DNA of 64,000 nt from an uncultured Bacteroides sp. (GTDB lineage: Bacteria > Bacteroidota > Bacteroidia > Bacteroidales > Bacteroidaceae), in NCBI RefSeq assembly GCF_900547205.1, contig NZ_URFY01000015.1, positions 1 to 64,000 of the forward strand, written 5' to 3'. The notes below the pieces were generated by a model, which saw only the letters and a list, made by a program, of their open reading frames with translations, was not told where the DNA came from and made no database searches. Positions 57,222-64,000 of the stretch are shown piece after piece. How positions within the stretch are numbered: the stretch's first letter is position 1; each line of letters starts with the position of its first letter. The position numbers were made by a program, and so were the translations under genes.

Positions 57222-58916
57222 CTACATGAGCAGCACAATGACAACTCCCCAGATAATCAGCAACGTATTGCCGACAGCATACGTCACGGTGTATCCCAGA
57301 GCCGGAACATCACTTTCTACCGCATCTTGGATAGCTCCCAGCGCGGCCGTAGTCGTACGTGCCCCGGCGGTGCATCCCAAAGAGATGGCAGGATGAAACT
57401 TGAATATATATTTAGCCATCAGCAGTCCGGCAATCAGCGGAATGGCCGTAGCCAACGCACCTACGATGAACAGACTGAAACCTACATCCTTGAATCCTGA
57501 CACAAAACTAGGACCTGCGGCAATGCCGACTACAGCGATAAACATATTTAGTCCCACATTGTTCAGCACCCACAATGACGGTTCGGGAATGCCACCAAAA
57601 GTAGGATGCTTGCTGCGCAGCCATCCGAACACCAATCCCATAATCAGCGCTCCGCCACTGGTGGAAAGACTGATAGGAACACCGCCCACATGGATTGCCA
57701 ACGCACCGATAAGTCCACCGACCAGAATACCCAAACCTACAAAAATCATATCCGTCTGATTGGTAGGGCGGTCTACATATCCCATTTGTTTGGCAGCAGC
57801 TTCCACTTCTTGCTTCAGCCCCGTCAGTTCGAGCATATCACCGGAATCTACTACCGTCTGTGCCAGCACCGGAACACTGATTCCGGCACGTTTGATGCTG
57901 CGGATGCTCACTCCGTGCATAAACTTCTGTGCCCGTATCGTGGCTATCTTTTCTCCGGCAAATGTGCGATGGGTAACCATTACAGGAAGAGTCTCCGCCG
58001 GGAAATCGAGCAATTGAGCATCAATCACTTCCGGCCCTATCCAGTCTTCTTCACCGATTACAAACTCGCGGCGTCCGCTTAATACCACTTCGTCGTCCTG
58101 TTGGAGTATCAAGTCGGGACTGGCATCTTTTATAGTTCCCTGTTTGCGAATGCGCTCTACGAATAAGCGCTTATCTTGTGTAATCAAATACGCTTCCAGC
58201 TCACTGACGGTTTTTCCCGTACCAAACCATTCGTTCGTGATTTTATAAGCACGGAACACCACCGGGCGCAGGGCAGGAGAGAACCCCGGTTCGTCTACTT
58301 CCGAGCTTCCCATTTGCTTCTCCAGCTCTTTGCAGTCGGCTTTCACTTTCTCCAGTCCGCCCAGCATCTTAGGACCCAGAGTGGCCAAAATCCATGCGGA
58401 ACCTGCCGTACCGAAAATATAAGTCACGGCATAAGCTACAGGAATCGAATTGATGAAAGTCGTCTTTTGTTCATCGCTGATGTTGAGTTGATTAATCGTG
58501 TCGCTCGCCACGCCGATAACGGCAGATATCGTTTGCGAACCGGCAAGGAGTCCGGCAGCTTCGCCTACATGATATCCCATGATTTTGGCAAGTATCCACG
58601 GTGCCACCAGACTGACGATACACATCAAAACAGCGAACCCCACCTGTGGCAGTCCGTCCTTCTTCAACCCGCGAAAGAATTGCGGACCTACTTTGTAGCC
58701 TACGGCAAACAAGAATAGGAGGAAAAATACGGCTTTCATCGGACCGTCTACGGTAATGTCCAACTGCCCCACCAATACTCCGACCAGAAGCACACTGGTA
58801 ACCGTTCCCAACGAAAACTTCCCGATTTTCAGTCTGCCCAGCCAGAATCCGGCGAAAAGTGTCAGGAAAATAGCTAGTTCAGGGTGTTCCCTTAGTTGAT
58901 TTATAATCCATTCCAT
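57222..58916 (-). CDS. aspT: Aspartate:alanine antiporter (AAE family)
   Basis: A 564-residue inner membrane exchanger. Membrane helices fill residues 10-190 and 390-560; between them two TrkA_C/RCK_C domains (about 215-375) face the cytoplasm. The GSQTISAVIGVASD stretch and the mirrored CTAGARTTTAALGAIQDAVESDVPALGYTVTYAVGN near the end are the AspT hallmarks. It brings in aspartate and releases alanine, which is electrogenic; with AspD it builds a proton motive force that the ATP synthase in this window could use. First gene of the pair. Confidence 0.93.
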   Translation of the reverse strand: MEWIINQLREHPELAIFLTLFAGFWLGRLKIGKFSLGTVTSVLLVGVLVGQLDITVDGPMKAVFFLLFLFAVGYKVGPQFFRGLKKDGLPQVGFAVLMCIVSLVAPWILAKIMGYHVGEAAGLLAGSQTISAVIGVASDTINQLNISDEQKTTFINSIPVAYAVTYIFGTAGSAWILATLGPKMLGGLEKVKADCKELEKQMGSSEVDEPGFSPALRPVVFRAYKITNEWFGTGKTVSELEAYLITQDKRLFVERIRKQGTIKDASPDLILQQDDEVVLSGRREFVIGEEDWIGPEVIDAQLLDFPAETLPVMVTHRTFAGEKIATIRAQKFMHGVSIRSIKRAGISVPVLAQTVVDSGDMLELTGLKQEVEAAAKQMGYVDRPTNQTDMIFVGLGILVGGLIGALAIHVGGVPISLSTSGGALIMGLVFGWLRSKHPTFGGIPEPSLWVLNNVGLNMFIAVVGIAAGPSFVSGFKDVGFSLFIVGALATAIPLIAGLLMAKYIFKFHPAISLGCTAGARTTTAALGAIQDAVESDVPALGYTVTYAVGNTLLIIWGVVIVLLM

Positions 58917-59005
58917 AATTAAGTTATTTTTTTAGGTTATGTTATAAACAACAGTAGAAGTAAAAAAGAGTTTGTTACTTTTCCCAAGAAATAAAGTTTA
59001 TGTAC

Positions 59006-59013
59006 TATATTTG
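59006..59013 (+). promoter_or_regulatory. -7 element of fhs
   Basis: TATATTTG fits TAnnTTTG, 31 nt before the start codon; the nearest TTTG upstream is too far for a -33 box. Confidence 0.45.
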
Positions 59014-59044
59014 TATCACTAAAATAAAACTAACCATATTCTGT

Positions 59045-60712
59045 ATGAAATCAGACATAGAAATAGCTCGTAGTATTGAGCTGAAAAAGATTAAACAAGT
59101 GGCCGAAAGTATCGGAATCCCGCGTGAAGAAGTAGAAAACTATGGCCGTTACATCGCAAAGATTCCCGAACAACTGATTGATGAAGAGAAAGTGCAAAAA
59201 AGCAATCTCATTCTCGTAACTGCCATCACGGCGACAAAAGCGGGTATCGGTAAAACGACTGTATCTATCGGTCTTGCTTTGGGACTGAATAAAATTGGAA
59301 AGAAAGCCATTGTTGCCCTGCGCGAACCTTCGCTTGGTCCTTGCTTCGGCATGAAAGGCGGAGCCGCCGGAGGAGGATATGCCCAAGTGCTCCCGATGGA
59401 TAAAATCAATCTCCACTTTACCGGAGACTTCCATGCTATCACTTCTGCCCATAACATGATTTCCGCCTTGTTGGATAATTATCTTTATCAGAACCAGGCA
59501 AAAGGGTTCGGACTGAAAGAAATCCTTTGGCGTCGGGTGCTCGATGTAAACGACCGTTCGTTGCGCAGCATCGTAGTAGGTCTTGGCCCAAAGACTAACG
59601 GCATCACACAGGAATCGGGCTTCGATATCACTCCGGCTTCGGAGATTATGGCAATTCTTTGCCTTTCGAAGGACGTGACCGACCTTCGCCGGCGTATTGA
59701 AAATATCCTGTTGGGCTTTACCTACGATGACAAACCCTTCACGGTAAAAGATCTCGGAGTAGCCGGAGCAATCACGGTATTGTTGAAGGATGCCATTCAT
59801 CCTAACCTGGTGCAAACCACCGAAGGCACTGCCGCTTTCGTACACGGTGGTCCGTTTGCCAACATCGCCCATGGTTGCAACTCTATTTTAGCTACTAAGC
59901 TGGCCATGTCATTCGGCGATTACGTGATTACGGAAGCCGGCTTCGGTGCAGACCTTGGTGCAGAAAAGTTCTATAATATCAAATGCCGCAAAAGCGGACT
60001 TCAACCGCGACTGACAGTCATTGTTGCCACCGCACAAGGATTGAAGATGCATGGAGGGGTTAGTCTCGACCGTATCAAAGAACCGAATATGGAAGGACTC
60101 AAAGAAGGCTTACGTAATCTGGATAAGCATATTCGCAACCTACGTTCATTCGGCCAGACGGTTGTTGTTGCGTTCAATAAGTTTGCCACCGATACGGATG
60201 AAGAGATGGAACTGCTGCGTCAACATTGCGAACAGTTGGAAGTGGGGTATGCCATCAATAATGCATTCAGTGAAGGAGGAGAGGGGGCAGTAGATATGGC
60301 TCGCCTAGTGGTAGATACCATTGAAAAGAATCCTTCGCAACCTTTGCATTATACCTATAAAGAAGATGACAGCATACAGCAGAAGATTGAAAAAGTGGCC
60401 ACCAACATCTATGGTGCTAGTGTTATCACGTATAGCAGTATCGCGTGCAACCGTATCAAGTTGATTGAGAAAATGGGTATTACCCACTATCCGGTGTGCA
60501 TTGCCAAAACACAATATTCATTCTCAGCCGATCCCAAAATCTACGGAGCAGTGAATAACTTTGAGTTCCATATCAAGGATATTGTTATTAATAACGGTGC
60601 TGAGATGATTGTGGCAATTGCCGGAGAAATTCTGCGTATGCCGGGATTGCCTAAAGAGCCTCAGGCGCTGCATATTGATATTGTGGATGGGGAAATAGAA
60701 GGTTTGAGCTAA
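59045..60712 (+). CDS. fhs: Formate--tetrahydrofolate ligase
   Basis: A 555-residue enzyme that makes 10-formyl-THF from formate, THF and ATP. The P-loop is TKAGIGKTTVSIGLALGL near residue 65; ALREPSLGPCFGMKGGAAGGG and the FTGDFHAITSAHNM segment are diagnostic. The start at 59045 (MKSDIEIA) is chosen because the longer frame overlaps the promoter. The enzyme supplies one-carbon units for purines and works with glyA found 0.5 kb downstream on the opposite strand. Confidence 0.96.
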   Translation: MKSDIEIARSIELKKIKQVAESIGIPREEVENYGRYIAKIPEQLIDEEKVQKSNLILVTAITATKAGIGKTTVSIGLALGLNKIGKKAIVALREPSLGPCFGMKGGAAGGGYAQVLPMDKINLHFTGDFHAITSAHNMISALLDNYLYQNQAKGFGLKEILWRRVLDVNDRSLRSIVVGLGPKTNGITQESGFDITPASEIMAILCLSKDVTDLRRRIENILLGFTYDDKPFTVKDLGVAGAITVLLKDAIHPNLVQTTEGTAAFVHGGPFANIAHGCNSILATKLAMSFGDYVITEAGFGADLGAEKFYNIKCRKSGLQPRLTVIVATAQGLKMHGGVSLDRIKEPNMEGLKEGLRNLDKHIRNLRSFGQTVVVAFNKFATDTDEEMELLRQHCEQLEVGYAINNAFSEGGEGAVDMARLVVDTIEKNPSQPLHYTYKEDDSIQQKIEKVATNIYGASVITYSSIACNRIKLIEKMGITHYPVCIAKTQYSFSADPKIYGAVNNFEFHIKDIVINNGAEMIVAIAGEILRMPGLPKEPQALHIDIVDGEIEGLS

Positions 60713-60715
60713 ATT

Positions 60716-60752
60716 TCACCACAGAGTAACACAGGGTTTCACTGAGTTCTTG
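60716..60752. repeat. Half copy of the CACAGAG palindrome
   Basis: TTCACCACAGAGTAACACAG and what follows match the left arm of the palindrome at 29630-29742; no right arm is present. Confidence 0.7.
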
Positions 60753-60807
60753 TTGAAATAACGTAAGTTCGATATTAGCCAGACTAGTACAGTTCCGCAC
60801 GGTTTCC

Positions 60808-60850
60808 CCTCCTTCCGGGAAGGGGGAGAGTTGAAGATACTATCGACTTA
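60808..60850. repeat. Partial copy of the G-rich element
   Basis: CCCCTCCTTCCGGGAAGGGG and GATACTATCGACTTAT match one end of the element at 25507-25662. Confidence 0.6.
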
Positions 60851-60913
60851 TACTGAATTAACGTTAAATAATACAGAGTAATGATGTTATTCGCCGAGTT
60901 CTGATAGAATTAA

Positions 60914-60956
60914 ATCCCCGTCTTTCCCAAACATTAAAATGCGGAAAGACGGGGAT
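60914..60956. other. Perfect 14-bp hairpin downstream of fhs
   Basis: ATCCCCGTCTTTCC (60914-60927) pairs exactly with GGAAAGACGGGGAT (60943-60956). It is followed by another hairpin at 60973-61017 (CAGTGTGTT/AACACACTG, 27-nt loop). No reading frame is seen. A terminator of fhs or a structured RNA are both possible. Confidence 0.55.
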
Positions 60957-61081
60957 GGCTTTATATAGAGTCCAGTGTGTTGCCGGATCTTCTCCAGCGT
61001 AGTAACGAAACACACTGTACGATTGAATTACAATGAGAACGAAATTCTGAGTGGATAGTTTAAAGGGAAAAGTTAATTAAT

Positions 61082-61123
61082 AAAAAACATGGGTCTGCAC
61101 TTTAATGTAAGCACAGGCCCATG
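61082..61123 (-). terminator. Rho-independent terminator of glyA
   Basis: On the minus strand CATGGGCCTG pairs with CAGACCCATG (one wobble pair), followed by six T. It lies about 80 nt after the glyA stop. Confidence 0.8.
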
Positions 61124-61200
61124 AACAAATTAACAAACTAACTGTTAAAATTACTATCCTTACTAATTTCACAATTAGCTCGGTACTAAAAAAAAATCTT

Positions 61201-62481
61201 TTAATATGCGAAGAGAGGATATTTCTTCATTGTCTCGTTGACACGTGCACGCACTTGTGCAATTACTTCCTCATTCTCTACGTTTGACAATACAGTCTCA
61301 ATCATTTCAGCAATTTCAATCATCAAGTCTTCCTTAGCACCACGGGTGGTGATAGCTGGAGTACCTAGACGGATACCGGAAGTCTGGAAAGCCGAACGGC
61401 TATCGAAAGGAACCATATTCTTATTGACAGTAATATCAGCGGCAACCAATGCTTTTTCTGCCACCTTACCTGTCAAATCAGGGTATTTGCTACGCAGGTC
61501 TACCAGCATGGAGTGGTTGTCCGTACCGCCTGAAACGATGGTAAAGCCACGCTCTACCAAAGCCTGTGCAAGCACAGTAGCATTCTTTTGTACCTGTTTT
61601 GCATATTCTTTAAATTCCGGTTGCAAGATTTCGCCGAAAGCTACAGCCTTAGCAGCAATCACGTGTTCCAACGGTCCGCCCTGAATACCGGGGAACACCG
61701 CTGAATCCAGCAACTGTGACATCATTTTAGTTTCACCCTTCGGAGTCTTCTTACCCCACGGATTAGGGAAGTCTTTACCCATCATGATGACACCACCGCG
61801 AGGTCCACGAAGTGTTTTATGTGTAGTTGAAGTGACGATGTGTGCATATTTCACCGGGTTTTCCAATACTCCGGCAGCAATCAGACCGGCAGGGTGAGCC
61901 ATGTCGATCATCAGTATAGCGCCTACTTTATCAGCTATTTCGCGCATACGCTTGTAATCCCATTCGCGAGAGTAGGCAGAACCGCCACCGATAATCATTT
62001 TCGGCTTTTCGCGTAGAGCGACTTCTTCCATCTGGTCGTAGTCAACGCGTCCTGTTTCCTGATTCAGGTTATATTCGCAAGGAGTATAGATGATACCGGA
62101 AGTATTTACCAGTGAACCGTGAGAAAGATGTCCGCCATGTGCAAGGTTCAATCCCATGAATTTATCACCCGGATTCAATACAGCCAGAAAGACGGCGGCA
62201 TTTGCCTGTGCGCCGGAGTGGGGCTGTACGTTTGCCCATTCGGCACCGAAGATTTCTTTCAAGCGGTCGATAGCGATTTGTTCGCTTTGGTCTACAACTT
62301 CGCAACCTCCGTAGTAACGTTTGCCGGGGTAACCTTCAGCGTACTTGTTGGTAAGGCAAGACCCCATTGCCTGCATAACCTGGTCACTCACGAAGTTTTC
62401 TGATGCAATCAGCTCGATACCTTTCAGCTGACGTTGGTGCTCTTTTTCGATGATGTCGAAAATTAAGTCGTCTCTTTTCAT
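61201..62481 (-). CDS. glyA: Serine hydroxymethyltransferase
   Basis: A 426-residue PLP enzyme that interconverts serine and glycine and loads one-carbon units onto THF. The PLP lysine is in VTSTTHKTLRGPRGG; IELIASENFVS, YAEGYPGKRYYGG and VDLRSK lie at the usual places. Full family length. It is monocistronic, with its own promoter and terminator. Confidence 0.97.
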   Translation of the reverse strand: MKRDDLIFDIIEKEHQRQLKGIELIASENFVSDQVMQAMGSCLTNKYAEGYPGKRYYGGCEVVDQSEQIAIDRLKEIFGAEWANVQPHSGAQANAAVFLAVLNPGDKFMGLNLAHGGHLSHGSLVNTSGIIYTPCEYNLNQETGRVDYDQMEEVALREKPKMIIGGGSAYSREWDYKRMREIADKVGAILMIDMAHPAGLIAAGVLENPVKYAHIVTSTTHKTLRGPRGGVIMMGKDFPNPWGKKTPKGETKMMSQLLDSAVFPGIQGGPLEHVIAAKAVAFGEILQPEFKEYAKQVQKNATVLAQALVERGFTIVSGGTDNHSMLVDLRSKYPDLTGKVAEKALVAADITVNKNMVPFDSRSAFQTSGIRLGTPAITTRGAKEDLMIEIAEMIETVLSNVENEEVIAQVRARVNETMKKYPLFAY

Positions 62482-62533
62482 TCTATATATAATAAGATTA
62501 AATTTCTAATTCGAGATACCTTATTTAAGCGCA

Positions 62534-62541
62534 CAAAGTTA
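62534..62541 (-). promoter_or_regulatory. -7 element of glyA
   Basis: TAACTTTG on the minus strand, 52 nt before the glyA start codon. Confidence 0.5.
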
Positions 62542-62618
62542 ATGAAAATAACTAAAGAAAGAAGGAAGTAGCAGAAAAATGTTAGGTAAAAGGGGTATTG
62601 TGTTAACAATTTATTCTT

Positions 62619-63350
62619 TTAGAAGATAAATCCGAGCGAGAAACTCAGTGCGCTATCGCGGCGGTCAAAGACAATCCGGCTGATGCCCGTACTTCCGTCC
62701 GAATTGATATTATCATAAGTGATGGACTTGGAAATATTTCCCAGCCCTTGCTCGTAACGGAAATCGAAGAAGATACGCGAGATATTGACACCCACGCCAA
62801 TTACCGCACTTACATTCAGCGGATATAGCTTTTCATGAATGCCTTTCTGGTCAAAATTCTTGAAAGTAATTTCATTCTTCTTTCCCCATAGATAACGGAG
62901 CTTGGGACCGGCAAAGATAGACATTCCGTAGGGTCCCTGCTTCACCACATTATAACCATACAGAACGGGGAAATCTATGCTGTGCAATACAGACTGTACC
63001 GAAGCGTAATCCGGCTCAATGGCCGGATGTTGAGAACCTAGTTTATCGAAAGTTATCTCACACTTCGTTACATTATACGACACTTCCGGCTGAATGAAAT
63101 GCTTCTTCATATTAATGCGCATAAAGAGAGCACCGAAATAGCCAATCTTATAATTATTTTGCACTTCGTCGATAGTCACGTCTTTAATCTTCAACTCGGC
63201 CACCATAAACATGGAAGAGTTGAATCCTGCCTTAATGCCGAAATTAATTTTCTTCATATTGGGGCGGTCTACTCTTTCTGCATTATAGCTCTGGCCGAAA
63301 GCCGTGCAGGCTACTGCCAACGAGATGAGAATAAAGATTTTGCGCAACAT
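62619..63350 (-). CDS. PorT-family outer membrane protein
   Basis: A 243-residue exported protein with a signal peptide (IFILISLAVACTAFG) and a small beta-barrel pattern: NFGIKAGFNSSMF, GYFGALFMRI, FIQPEVSY, FAGPKLRYL, IGVGVNIS, FDFRYEQGLGN and the C-terminal LSFSLGFIF. These are the features of the PorT/outer membrane beta-barrel group common in Bacteroidota. The function is unknown. It lies 6 bp downstream of the flavin reductase gene and is probably co-transcribed with it. Confidence 0.83.
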   Translation of the reverse strand: MLRKIFILISLAVACTAFGQSYNAERVDRPNMKKINFGIKAGFNSSMFMVAELKIKDVTIDEVQNNYKIGYFGALFMRINMKKHFIQPEVSYNVTKCEITFDKLGSQHPAIEPDYASVQSVLHSIDFPVLYGYNVVKQGPYGMSIFAGPKLRYLWGKKNEITFKNFDQKGIHEKLYPLNVSAVIGVGVNISRIFFDFRYEQGLGNISKSITYDNINSDGSTGISRIVFDRRDSALSFSLGFIF

Positions 63351-63356
63351 AACAAC

Positions 63357-63923
63357 TTATTTTTTCTTTTCCACACTCCAGCCGAACTTACCGATTTTCT
63401 CTCCCAAATCGTAGTAACCTCCGTGAACGTAAACCAACGGATTGGCTTCCGCCAGTTCAAACTTACCCGTTTCAGGATTCAGGCATCGTTCGTCGGCACG
63501 CACATTTACCACATCTGCGATAAACATATCATGTGAACCTAACGACACTATTTCTTTTACACGACATTCGATGCAAAGAGGAGACTCCTCAATCAGCGGT
63601 GCATTGACCACCGTGCTACGTCCGGCAGTGAGCTTCATCTCTTCAAACTTATGATGATCGCGCCCCGAACGAACCCCGCACCAATCGGTAGCAAAAGCCA
63701 TATCCTTTGTTGTCAGATTGATAACAAACTCCATATTCTTTTTTATAATCTCATACGAATGACGCTCTGGCCTTACAGATATATAGCACATGGGCGGGTT
63801 CGTACAAATCGTACCCGTCCATGCCACAGTGATAATATTATATTCACTTTCCTCTTTTCCGCAACTCACCAGCACAGCCGGTAGCGGATAGATCATCGTT
63901 CCTGGTTTCCAGTCCTGTTTCAT
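63357..63923 (-). CDS. Flavin reductase-like FMN-binding protein
   Basis: A 188-residue soluble protein of the flavin reductase/FMN-binding split-barrel family. PLPAVLVSCG, NIITVAWTGTICTNPPMCYISVRPERHSY and FVINLTTKDMAFATDWCGVRSGRDHHK are characteristic. The start at 63923 (MKQDWKPG) is preferred to a TTG two codons upstream. Enzymes of this group reduce free FMN or act with a partner oxygenase or rubredoxin; the partner is not evident here. Confidence 0.88.
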   Translation of the reverse strand: MKQDWKPGTMIYPLPAVLVSCGKEESEYNIITVAWTGTICTNPPMCYISVRPERHSYEIIKKNMEFVINLTTKDMAFATDWCGVRSGRDHHKFEEMKLTAGRSTVVNAPLIEESPLCIECRVKEIVSLGSHDMFIADVVNVRADERCLNPETGKFELAEANPLVYVHGGYYDLGEKIGKFGWSVEKKK

Positions 63924-63940
63924 TGGCAATATATTTGTTC

Positions 63941-64000
63941 ACCACGGACTACACAGATTGACACAGATTATTTTGTGAAAATAAGAATTATAAATCCGTG
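63941..64000. repeat. Start of another intergenic palindrome, cut by the window edge
   Basis: TTCACCACGGACTACACAG resembles the CACCACAGAG palindromes, and the last bases AAATCCGTG match the arm of the palindrome at 2640-2729. The rest lies outside the window. Confidence 0.5.

Overview
The window is chromosomal DNA of a Bacteroides species close to the B. thetaiotaomicron/B. ovatus group. The signs are promoters of the Bacteroides type (TAnnTTTG at -7, sometimes TTTG near -33), many SusB-like, PorT-like and TonB-receptor-like envelope proteins, hybrid intergenic palindromes, and a gene order (tandem nagA, RelA, the split-order ATP synthase operon, clostripain, aspD-aspT, fhs, glyA) that I associate with this genus. 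The species call is an inference from memory of synteny; no search was run.

Layout. 1-2.7 kb: tRNA-Gly(GCC) with its terminator, then two tandem nagA copies. 2.7-9 kb: thioredoxin, a GH97 glycoside hydrolase lipoprotein, an acyl-CoA synthetase and a CPA1-type cation/proton antiporter. 9-17 kb: a sigma-54 two-component pair, an outer membrane protein and a phosphoesterase lipoprotein; facing them is an ABC exporter operon that starts with a decayed permease gene and carries a near-consensus sigma-54 promoter plus two palindromes 21 bp apart. 17-29.6 kb: MATE pump, HAD phosphatase, panB, MFS carrier, RelA with a degenerate hydrolase domain, DUF4301 protein, CAT-like acetyltransferase, PagL-like lipid A deacylase, Ogt, PurT.

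29.7-34.1 kb: a minus-strand cassette of foreign look (amidase, small protein, HU-like protein, second DnaB, replication-type protein, DUF4248-like protein), partly GC-rich. 34.8-42.2 kb: F1Fo ATP synthase in the order beta, epsilon, a membrane protein, a, c, b, delta, alpha, gamma. 42.4-53.3 kb: PIF1-like helicase, sugar-nucleotide reductase, a predicted short sRNA with complete promoter and terminator, a Mn-cupin lipoprotein, clostripain, two tandem AraC regulators, a secreted protein and an OmpR-type two-component system, divergent from an outer membrane receptor (53.4-55.5 kb). 55.5-64 kb: aspartate 4-decarboxylase and aspartate/alanine antiporter (a proton-motive-force cycle), formate-THF ligase and serine hydroxymethyltransferase (one-carbon pool), PorT-like protein and a flavin reductase.

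The intergenic DNA is unusually structured. Five short arrays share an exact or nearly exact 22-nt period around a 13-nt quasi-palindromic core; a G-rich palindromic element occurs in both orientations; long perfect hairpins sit between convergent genes and on both sides of atpA. The arrays, the sigma-54 control region and the sRNA are the observations most worth following up.
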